Origin: Metridium senile
Taxonomy: Eukaryota; Cnidaria; Anthozoa; Actiniaria; Metridiidae
Direction of reading: 5' to 3'
Assembly (NCBI GenBank): GCA_949775045.1
Contig: OX459095.1
Location: 18,652,311 to 18,716,310 of the forward strand
Length of the DNA: 64,000 bases
This document shows positions 55,102 to 64,000 of the stretch, piece by piece; position 1 is the stretch's first letter, and the number at the start of each line of letters is the position of its first letter. Below the pieces are notes generated by a model, which was not told where the DNA came from, searched no databases, and was given only the letters and a program-made list of their open reading frames with translations. The translations under genes and the position numbers were made by a program.

Positions 55102-58100
55102 ATGCAAGAAATATTAGTCTTAGCAGAGATATTCTTAGTATTTAACTGTTTGTTCATAAGTACTGTGTCTTCTGCTCAATCACCAGGGATGCTCAGAGTT
55201 CGAGAGTCGGAGACTCGCGAAGTCAAAGATTTGAGCGGGATTTGGAACTTCAGAGCTGACAAGTCTCCCGATAGAATGGCTGGCTTTCGAGAAAGCTGGT
55301 TTTTAAAACCACTATCTAAGGTATTTTACAGTTACAGTGTCTTTGATAACCTTTTAGCCTTCTAACTCTTGGAGATATTGTTTTATAACAACAATATTAT
55401 AGCTATAATTTTGCATGTGACTGAGGTCAGCTAGCTTCACGTCAAATTGGGAAAATTGGATGCAAATCCCTCAACAATTTTAAAGTTTTCCTTGAAAAAT
55501 CCTTAGTGTAGTTTGTTTTATAAAGATATTTGAAAACCGCTTTCACCTTAAACGCTTTTACTTTTATATTCTAAAATATAAATAATTAAGCTAAATTTTC
55601 AACTAAAAGTTATTTGTGTTCTATAAGTGAAGTTAAATGTTATTAAAAATTTTCACTATAAAGATTTGTAAATTTCCATTTTGCGTTTGATTTTGAAATT
55701 TGATTTCCAGTGTATGCTTTGAAAGACTTAAATTTACAATTATCAGCTTCAAGTTGGGGTGGTGAGTTGCCACCATTCAAAGTTCACAATAGACCTGCTG
55801 TAACTAACCAAAATATAATAAAGATCTTGAGATATTTTTCATTTTAAAAATGTATTAGGTTGATTTGATAAAGATCATTAAAAATATACAAATTCAAATG
55901 ATTTTGTTTTTATAATATAAAAGAAAATGTTGAAAAATTGAGATATTTGCTTCTTACCACAGGAATCCCATAGTCTAGAACTCTTAGAGCCATTATATTA
56001 TGAGAGACTGTTTCATAAAAAAGGGAATCTAAAATTTCGGTTTTTCAATTTGAAAAATCAGTGTTTAAGTGGATAATAGTAATATTGGCTTATTAAAGGT
56101 GATGTTGGGAAATATCGTATTTGCTAGCTATAATTACACTGTTTTGGAAGTAATAAATTTTGTTGATTTATGCGATCATGTCTATGACAGCAAGGTAACA
56201 GAGAAAACGGGTACAAGTTGTTATACTGGTACTCATTTCAGTAAAGTCTATATTGATTAGTGCATAATTATTTTAATATCCCGAATATTAAGAGGTTACA
56301 TTAACCGAGCGTGAGGTCTGTACAGGAAAATATCAGACAAGGTCTGTACAAAAAAGACTGAGGTCTGATATTTTCCGTACAGTCCATACAAGTGAGGTTA
56401 ATAAATCATTTATTATATGGCTTTTTTCTTAGCTATGTATGAAATCGCAAAATATTTATCGCCAAATCTTTCATTATTGAATGAATAAAAATACATCATC
56501 GTTGTCATAGAAACGGTCCAATATGCCTTTGTATGGACACGCGTCAACCAATCAGAATTTGAGAAATAATTAAGCAATATAATAAATGATTTTGATAATT
56601 GTGTATATATATTTTGATTTTGTTTCAGACTGGTAAAACCATTCCTATGCCAGTGCCATCCAGTTATAATGACATCACTCAAGACAGGACCCTAAGGGAC
56701 TTTATAGGATGGGTCTGGTATGACAGAGAGGTTTATGTCCCTAGGTTGTGGGGGGATGTAAGCAAAACTAGAGTTGTATTAAGATTTGAAAGTGCACATT
56801 ATTACAGCATGGTGGTAAGTTTATGATACCACCTAATTATTTGTGTGTAATTAGCGAATAGCTACCGCGCACACTCATTATGTAAGATATCTTGAGTGCG
56901 CGCTTGTTGTTGTGGTGATGAATTACTAATAGTAATGTTTATTCAGTCCTGATGATGGCTCCGTGAGCCGAAAGCTTGACAAAATTCAATAAAATTGAAA
57001 GGTTGATCGAAGTAACGTATATTAGTTATTATGAAGTTTATTAGTGTTGTAAGTCAAACTTTAATAATAGCAGTGAGTATACTATAAAGTTGTACCAAAA
57101 TCACAAGTTAACTAGGCTAACTCAAACTCCTTGTCAACACACTGGCCCATGTTCAGGTTGCCCCTCATGGCAGCAAAAGGCCACAGGAAGCCCAAAACAA
57201 TATAACAACAATGAGTAAATTACTTAGAACTCTAGTGGTGGTTTGATTTGAAAAACACATCTCATGTATAATATAATTTAATGGTGCAATACACCTGGAT
57301 ATCAAATTGTCATTTGAATTCATAGATCATACTTAACCCATTATATAATATTTGAAATAAATCGCGCACTCTGATTGGCTGAGAAGCATGGAACGTCGAT
57401 TCATTTGATTTTAACTACTAAAATATTTAATAAAAGAAATAGAAAACTCAGCAGCAGTGCTCTATCGAGATATAGAACGCTTGGGAATTATTTAAGAAGA
57501 CTTGAGAAGCACTGAGAAGCACTCTACATATTATGCTTCTCCTAATGCTTCTCTCATCTTCTTAAAATTCCTGCATGCTCTATAATTCAAAAGAGCACGT
57601 TGCCTCGTTTTCTATTTCTCCAGGATAAATCTAAACTGCAAAATTGCTCTCATGAATATAGAACATGACAGACAGTGATTTGCAAGCTATAAACCACCAG
57701 ATGTGATAAGCCCTTTAATCTGCTAATGTTACTTTAAAAAAATTGTAAAAATAACTACCTGTGTACCTATACTAACACAATTATTCTCCTTAGGCTCAAT
57801 GAATATTGGTGAATAATAACCTTAACTTTGCCTCAATGTTATTAAGAGGTTGATCACAGGGAGCCCACAGGCATGGTTGAATTCCAAATAAAAAATAGGA
57901 TAAATTTAAATAAAATCGATCAACGATTAATGCCTTATCACGGGATTGTTTGACCTGACTGAAAAATATTGGTATCCTATATCAACGGTCTTTTCATTAA
58001 TTTAGTACGTTATTAGCGTCTCAGGTTTTGGCTTATCAGATTAATCCTTGGCAAACTTCAGCCAATCCGGTAATCCCCAACGGTTAATCTGGTAAGCTGA

Positions 58101-61100
58101 AACCCGAGACGCTAATAACAAAAAGACCGTTGATATAGAATACCAGTGTTTTTCAGTCAGGTCAAACAATTGCGTGACACGGCATTAATCGTTGATTGAT
58201 TTTATTTCAATTCATCCTGTTTTTTATTCGGAATTCAACCATGCCTGTGGGCTCCCTGTGCTTTGATATTCACATTTGGCTTATCATTATTTTCATGAAA
58301 ACGGTTGTTTTGTAGTGGGTAAACGGCAAAGAAGTGATGAAACATAATGGTGGACACCTTCCATTTGAAGCTGAAATCAGCACCTATCTTAACTATGACA
58401 GAGTTAATTTGATAACAGCAGCTATAAACAATACTTTGACGCCGATTACTCTACCCCCAGGAGAGATAGAGTATCCTACAGGTGGTGATGGGTACGTACA
58501 TACCTTATGATAATTGTTTTATAATGTTTGTGATATCAGAATAAGAAAGTGACGGTGACAGTTATGATGACCTTAGTGGAAGGGGTCAAAAATATTGTGA
58601 AGGTGAAACTAAAAATGCACCATAACCCCCTCCCCCCCCCCCCCCCCCCCCTCCACTCCTGTGACAGATATGATTACTTTAGTGGGAGGGGTCACAAAAT
58701 CTTGTGCAGGTGAAAATAAAAATGCACCATTACCTCCCCCCCCCCCCTGTGGCAGATGTGATGTCTTTAGTGGGAGGGGTCAAAAATCTTGTGAAGGTGA
58801 AAATAGACATTTACCTTCGTTTGCAATTGGGACACCCCCCTGACAAATTTCTGGATCCACCACTGATACAGACAATAATAATATTCCTCTGATGACAATG
58901 ATTAAATAATAGTAATAATAGTATTATATTAAGATTATTAATTGTAGATTTGTAATAAGAAGACATTCATATACATATTCAGATACAAAGATGATAATAA
59001 TAGTATTTCAACACCATTTCATTAAATTAATTCAGCTATCCTCCTGGTTATTTTGTACAAAAATATACATTTGACCAACCTCGTTCCCAGGGCCACCCAA
59101 AAGCGAAGGGAGAGGGCCCTGGGAACGAGGTTGACATTTGACTACTTTAACTATTCAGATACAAATTAAGATGATAATAATAGTATTTCAACACCATTTC
59201 ATTGATTTGTTTCAGCTATCCTCCTGGTTATTTTGTACAAAAATATACATTTGATTTCTTTAACTATGCTGGCATCCATCGTCCTGTAAAGCTGTACACA
59301 TCATCCATAGCGTACTTAGCTGATATTACCATCAATACCACATACAATCCATCTACCCAAGTAGCACAAGTCTCTCTTGATTGTAAAGTTGGTGCACAAG
59401 ACAGCATATCAGCTGAAAATATATTCATGAACTATCGATTACTAGATAACGATGGCTATGTCTTGTCCAATATTAGTGGTTTGTCCATGTTCAAGGGAGT
59501 AATTGACGTCAAGAATCCAAATCTTTGGTGGCCTATTGGTATGAGTAACAAGACAGCATATTTATACACTCTTCAGGTAGGTGGTCTTTATGTATTTTAG
59601 AAAATAACTATAATTACAATTAAAACAGCATATTTATACACTATTCAGGTAGGCGGTCTTTATGTATTTGTCAATGGGAAAGTAACTGTTAGAAATCACG
59701 CGTTCTGATTGGTTGAGAAAGTATCACATACGAAAATATCAAGTTAATTTTTGTATAAAAAGAGAGAGAGCTGGGTTGCTGTGACAGATTACTCGAGAAG
59801 TGTTGTTTGCATCATGCTTCTCTTAACACTTCTATCTCTCTCTGCTTATCTCCACGTGCTTTATAATACACACATGACGTTTATTCTCTGCTTTTCCAAA
59901 ACAATAAATAATAAATTTTAGCAAAGAAAAGTGGGCACATTACGATCTTTGCGCTCTTGTGTCTGCTGTTATCCATCAAAAGGATATCAAAGTTCACCCC
60001 CCTTGTCAAATATCTGGATCTGCCCCTGTAGGGGTGATCGGTGGTCGATTTCGTAAATGACCTCTAAAACGTATGCATACATCAAGAGAACTGTTTATGC
60101 ATTGTACAATTCAACTCCTAAAAATTACGACTGAGCGATGTTCTTGCATGACAGCTCAGCTAATCTTTACTAACAAATCCAAGTAAAAATGACCCTTACA
60201 GGTACACAGTCATTCTACGTAATTGACTTTCGAGCAAGAACCCTAGCAGGACCCTAAAATGTACGCAGGGAATATTTTCATAAGGAACGCCTATCACCTC
60301 TACCACTTCGACAAAAGGAGTACCCCCTCCCTCATCCTCTTCGTAACAAATATTGTTATGGTTTTAGGTGACTACTACTGTACCATCTAAAGGCTTGACT
60401 GATGTTTATCGTATACCAGTTGGAATCAGAACAGTTAGAGTAGATGGAACCAAGTTTTTGATCAATGAGAAAGAGTTTTACTTCAAAGGCTTTGGAAAAC
60501 ATGAAGATGCTGATGTAAGTAGAGAGAATAAATACTAAGGGAAAACAAATAAATGAAGAAACAAATACACAAGCAAACAAACAAATAAATGAAATAATAA
60601 CAAAACAAACAAATGAACGATGAAACTATCAAACAAATGAGCAAGCAGTCAAATAAACAAACAACTGAACCAACAAACAAACAACCAAATTAACTAAAAA
60701 CAAGGAAACAAACAAACAAATGAACAAACAAACAAATGAACAAACAAACAAATGATTGAACAAACAAGTGAATGAACAAACAAACAAATGAATAAAGGAA
60801 ATATGAAATAAATGAACAAGCAGACAAACAAATGATCAAACGAACGAACAAACAACTGAACCAAGAATCAAACAACCAAATTAGCTAATAAACAAACAAA
60901 CAAATTAACAAACAAATGAATGAATGAATAAACAAACGAACAAACAAATTTAATAATAAACAAGAAATGAATGAACAAATGAATGAACAAACAACCAAAT
61001 GAACGAACAACAAAAAAAACGAACAACAAAACGGATGAACAAACAACTATATTAACGAACAAACAAACAAATGAATCATAAAGCACTTTTCATTCAGATC

Positions 61101-63667
61101 TGTGACCAACGGACATTCATAGATTCACGTTGATGATTCACTGTTTTTCAATCAGATCCGTGGTAAAGGTTTAGACTACGCCATTATCGCCAAGGACTTT
61201 AACCTAATGAAGTGGTTGGGAGGGAATTCATTCCGTACTAGTCACTATCCGTATGCCGAAGAAATCATGGATATGGCTGATCAGCAGGGGATTGTTGTCA
61301 TTGATGAGACTCCTGGTGTTGGCATTTGCGCGTAAGTAGACTGATAGGAAAAGGACTTATTCAGGAATTCAGAATATTTTGATCATTGCTATTACTGGTC
61401 GTTATCTTTATTATGGTGGTTACCATTTGAATTGTCGTTGTCATTGTTATCAACACTGACATCATAGCATTATCACTTTTGTTTATTAGATCATCATCAT
61501 TAGGTAGTAGCATTACTACTGATTAAGCTAGTCCATAATTTAAACAATAGGTTTTGTTCATTTGCATTGGATTTGGCACATGTGAGATGCGACGTTTGAA
61601 CTAGGCCTTACATCAATATTATGTTGTATTTAGTGATAACTACAATGAAGACTTGTTAAAACACCATCTTGACGTCATGAATGAGCTCATCACACGAGAC
61701 AAGAACCGTCCAGCGGTTGTCATGTGGTCAGTAGCTAACGAACCCAAGAGTGACATCCAAAAAGCTGCAGAATACTTCAGGTAAGTATCACGTGTTCTAC
61801 TCGAATGTTACATATTTTACTATGTATAACCATTTCTTAATTTCAATTAATCTGCAGGTTGCGCACACAATGCATTTTGCACCATTTTTTTTTTTTTTTT
61901 TACTTTTTCGTGTTTCCACGTAGTACTTTTATTGTTTATTTTCCTATAAAATGTACAATATTGAAAGCAATTATACTGAATAATCAAGGTCGAAAATATA
62001 TTACTTTTACTAGAATGGCTTTTTTGTTTCTTTTTTTTTTGTTTCTTTTCTTTTTTTACTTTCAATTCTTTCTTTGTTGGTTGGCTTGCTTGCTTGCTTG
62101 CCTGCTTGTTTGTTTGTTTGTATATATGCTGTTTGTTTTTTTGTTCGTTTCTTTGTTTCTTTGTTTGTTTCTTTGTTTGTTTGTTCATTTGTTTGTTCAT
62201 TTGTTTGTTTGTTCATTTGTTTGTTTGTTCATTTGTTTGTTTGTTCATTTGTTTGTTTGTTCGTTTCTTTGTTTGTTCGTTTTTTAATGAGTTCGTGGTC
62301 AATCGTTTTCTACTCCAAAATTGTGCATCAGCACTTCATCAGCCAATCTACTATGTTGTTTGATACCAGTGTATTTGATTTGGTTGTAGACCTATCTTTG
62401 AAAGGACCCGTGAGCTGGACCCTACCCGACCTGTGACTTACGTTACGCACTACAAGGCATGGAATGATAAAGTGGTGAGTACCAATAGTCAAATAAGTTT
62501 TCCTTCGACAGCATTGTGATTGATGAACCGATGGACAGACAGACTGGTTGAAACGTTGCATTCCAAATATTCAACGTTAGTGAGACAAACAAATAATTTC
62601 GAATGGATTAGGAATGCCACCAAGTTATTATTAGTATTAAACTAACGTATTTTCTTTTGTCTTTAGTCTCAGTATTGTGACGTCATACAGCAGCTACACT
62701 TTTTGTTTGTACACGTTTTGTTTGTTTTATTTGTTTACCATGGCAACCCTATTAAACTAGGTGTATTATTTTCGTCTTCAGGTTCAGTTTTGTGACGTCA
62801 TTAAGTGTAATGGTTGCAGCAGCCATGCTTGTTGTTTTGTTTGTTTTATTTGTTTACCATGGCAACCCTATTAAACTAGGTGTATTATTTTCGTCTTCAG
62901 GTTCAGTTTTGTGATGTCATTTAGTGTAATGGTTGCAGCAGCCATGCTTGTTGTTTTGTTTGTTTTATTTGTTTACCATGGCAACCCTATTAAACTAGGT
63001 GTATTATTTTCGTCTTCAGGTTCAGTTTTGTGATGTCATTTAGTGTAATGGTTGCAGCAGCCATGCTTGTTGTTTTGTTTGTTTTATTTGTTTACCATGG
63101 CAACCCTATTAAACTAGGTGTATTATTTTCGTCTTCAGGTTCAGTTTTGTGATGTCATTTAGTGTAATGGTTGCAGCAGCCATGCTTGTTGTTTTGTTTG
63201 TTTTATTTGTTTACCATGGCAACCCTATTAAACTAGGTGTATTATTTTCGTCTTCAGGTTCAGTTTTGTGATGTCATTTAGTGTAATGGTTGTAGCAGCC
63301 ATGCTTGTTGTTTTGTTTGTTTTATTTGTTTACCATGGCAACCCTATTAAACTAGGTGTATTATTTTCGTCTTCAGGTTCAGTTTTGTGATGTCATTTAG
63401 TGTAATGGTTGTAGCAGCCACACTTGGTTTTTTTTTTATTTGTTTACCATGGCAACCCTATTGAACTAGGTGTATTATTTTCGTCTTCAGGTTCAGTATT
63501 GTGACGTCATTATGTGTAATCGATACTACTCCTGGTACCATGACTATGGCCATACTGAACTCATCAGCATGCAGCTTGAGAAAGAACTAAGAGACTGGTA
63601 TGACAAGTTTAAAAAACCGGTTGTACAGGCTGAATATGGTGCTGACACTGTAGCGGGCCTTCACATG
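55102..63667 (+). CDS. GUSB: Beta-glucuronidase (GH2), 9 exons visible, 3' end beyond the window
   Basis: Lysosomal glycoside hydrolase family 2 enzyme that removes beta-glucuronate from glycosaminoglycans. Exons: 55102-55320, 56629-56814, 58316-58491, 59216-59576, 60368-60514, 61156-61331, 61634-61780, 62390-62474, 63491-63667; all GT-AG, phases fit, 1674 nt = 558 residues. Human has 651, so about 95 residues are missing past the window. Residues 1-24 are a signal peptide ([17 protein letters not shown] core). The sugar-binding domain follows ([44 protein letters not shown]), then the immunoglobulin-like domain ([27 protein letters not shown]) and the TIM barrel ([20 protein letters not shown]). 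The acid/base Glu is E458 in WSVANEP and the nucleophile E547 in QAEYGAD, matching human E451 and E540. The start is fixed by the signal peptide. Introns are unusually rich in duplications of exon borders. Confidence 0.95.
56286..56410. repeat. Imperfect foldback in GUSB intron 1
   Basis: GAGGTCTGTACAGGAAAATA and TATTTTCCGTACAGTCC flank a short loop containing a second inverted pair (AAGGTCTGTACAAAAAAGAC). About 125 bp, non-coding. Confidence 0.6.
56944..56998 (+). ncRNA. Hammerhead-like motif of a Penelope-like element
   Basis: CAGTCCTGATGATGGCTCCG then TGAGCCGAAAGCTTGAC: CTGATGA box, a closed stem (GGCTC/GAGCC), GAAA box and a pairing 3' arm, followed by AAAATTCAATAAA. Best preserved of the four such motifs here. 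No protein-coding part is nearby. Confidence 0.5.
57340..57625. mobile_element. Foldback MITE, family 2, copy 2 (reverse orientation)
   Basis: AAATCGCGCACTCTGATTGG, then AGAAATAGAAAACTCAGCAG, an inner palindrome around AGAAGACTTGAGAAGCACTG, and GTTTTCTATTTCT. Matches 6062-6375 inverted. Confidence 0.75.
57855..58260. mobile_element. Foldback element (CACAGGGAGCCCACAGGCAT ends), GUSB intron 2
   Basis: CACAGGGAGCCCACAGGCAT ... ATGCCTGTGGGCTCCCTGTG, arms of about 180 bp including AACGGTCTTTT and GACGCTAATAAC. It ends 56 bp before exon 3. The first bases (CACAGGGAGCCC) resemble those of the CACAGGTAGCCC family. Confidence 0.83.
58548..58812. repeat. About 110-bp tandem repeat, 2.5-3 copies, with poly-C tracts
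   Basis: TTTAGTGG(G/A)AGGGGTCA and GTGAAGGTGAAAATA/CTAAAAATGCACCAT recur three times, separated by C-runs (58629-58650, 58736-58747). Intron 3 of GUSB. Confidence 0.82.
58978..59153 (+). pseudogene. Tandem duplicate of the GUSB exon 4 acceptor border
   Basis: TTCAGATACAAAGATGATAA, the acceptor TTCAG and CTATCCTCCTGGTTATTTTG (exon-like from 59036) repeat the real border at 59154-59260 almost exactly. About 55 bases of exon 4 are copied and then interrupted by a 58-bp hairpin. The real exon 4 has the better tract (TTGTTTCAG versus TTAATTCAG). Confidence 0.85.
59076..59133. mobile_element. 58-bp hairpin element inserted in the duplicated exon, 9-bp target duplication
   Basis: CAACCTCGTTCCCAGGGCC ... 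GGCCCTGGGAACGAGGTTG, flanked on both sides by ACATTTGAC (59067-59075, 59134-59142). The nine-base duplication suggests a Mutator-like or related transposase. Confidence 0.8.
59622..59669 (+). repeat. Duplicate of the GUSB exon 4 donor border
   Basis: ACAGCATATTTATACACTAT then TCAGGTAGGCGGTCTTTATG repeats 59551-59597 (the end of exon 4, its donor at 59577 and the first intron bases) with three differences. The copied donor GT is at 59649. Confidence 0.88.
60525..61080. repeat. AAAC/AAATGAAC simple repeat, GUSB intron 5
   Basis: Irregular (AAACAAACAAATGAAC)n for about 550 bp, ending about 75 bp before exon 6. Long frames on the minus strand (CLFVHLFV...) are artefacts. Confidence 0.9.
62040..62290. 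repeat. GTTT/GTTCATTT simple repeat, GUSB intron 7
   Basis: (TTTGTTTGTTCA)n, the complement of the repeat in intron 5, so the same simple family is present in inverted orientation 1.2 kb away and spans exons 6 and 7. Confidence 0.9.
62650..63490 (+). repeat. 119-bp tandem array carrying decoy acceptors of GUSB exon 9
   Basis: Each unit has GTATTATTTTCGTCTTCAG followed by GTTCAGTTTTGTGA(C/T)GTCAT, i.e. the acceptor and first bases of exon 9, then about 80 bp of intron (TTTACCATGGCAACCCTATT). Copies of the exon-like start are at 62782, 62901, 63020, 63139, 63258 and 63377 (119 bp apart), with an older one near 62669; the real exon begins at 63491. The decoys lack the rest of the exon and reach an in-frame stop after about 30 codons. 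Confidence 0.93.
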
Positions 63668-64000
63668 GTATGTTGATAACAAAATAATGGATTGAAAAGA
63701 GAAAGAAATTGTGTAATAGATGTTGACTGATTTTTTTTGTTGCTCAATCCCATTAGCTTTTTTAGTTATTTCTGAGAAACCTTTACCATTATTCTGAACT
63801 TTTTGTCACCTATATAATAATTCCAGAGACTAAAGATAGCTAGATGATGAGAAGCTAGGCCGAAATGATAGACTAGTAGACACTGGCTTTTGCAGTGAAT
63901 CAGTTATGTACCGTTCGAAAACTACAAATTATACCATACATAGCATAAGTATTGAGACTATTAAATATAGAAAACTTACCAGAAGCTTCGTGTATGAAAT
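63668..64000. other. GUSB intron 9, no further exon seen
   Basis: Donor ATG|GTATGT at 63668, then AT-rich sequence with no recognisable exon. The last GUSB exon(s) must lie past the window end. Confidence 0.6.

Noticed and set aside
60483..61086. Leu/Phe/Cys-rich 'membrane protein' frames on the minus strand
   Set aside because: Artefact of the (AAAC/AAATGAAC)n simple repeat; the same applies to frames at 61847-62363.

Overview
The window is nuclear DNA of an animal. The genes are split into many short exons with GT-AG introns, the DNA is AT-rich, and introns and intergenic stretches are full of foldback elements, minisatellites, tRNA-derived SINEs and DNA transposons. The gene set (SRRM2, EIF3I, a BLVRB-like flavin reductase, CHEK2, GUSB) is generally metazoan. 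Repeat motifs such as the CCTCGTTCCCAGGGCC hairpin and the 'GACGAAGGGCTAAAGCTCGAA' motif suggest a marine invertebrate, perhaps an anthozoan cnidarian; this is an inference, not a demonstration.

Layout. 1-2279: repeats only, including a perfect 100-bp tandem repeat. 2280-12361 (minus): a complete SRRM2/Cwc21-type splicing factor in ten exons. 13666-19818 (minus): EIF3I, seven exons, with a probable ATG-only first exon at 24610; its first intron holds a 4.0-kb non-autonomous transposon with minisatellite ends. 24713-42325: a tandem segmental duplication carrying two copies of a BLVRB-like gene on the plus strand. Copy 2 (37757-41929) is intact. Copy 1 (25776-36169) is cut in its last exon by a 7.74-kb transposon (28300-36038). 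43667-52897 (plus): CHEK2 in 15 exons. 55102 to the end (plus): GUSB (lysosomal beta-glucuronidase), nine exons visible, 3' end beyond the window.

The most interesting object is the 7.74-kb element. It has CCCCAGT termini, a 2-bp TG target duplication, a one-exon tnp2-type (CMC/EnSpm-like) transposase on the minus strand, and a divergent four-exon gene whose product combines a ubiquitin-like domain, a coiled coil and a C-terminal BEN DNA-binding domain. Both ends carry dense arrays of the palindrome GTGATCAC, plausible binding sites for that second protein. Two other elements here (20136-24157 and 38652-39842) have the same architecture of terminal arrays of a short motif, but no transposase.

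A second oddity is in GUSB: seven tandem decoy copies of the acceptor and start of exon 9 lie directly before the real exon, and both borders of exon 4 are duplicated. The five host genes are unrelated housekeeping or stress genes (mRNA splicing, translation initiation, NAD(P)H-dependent reduction, DNA-damage signalling, glycosaminoglycan breakdown); nothing suggests they act together.
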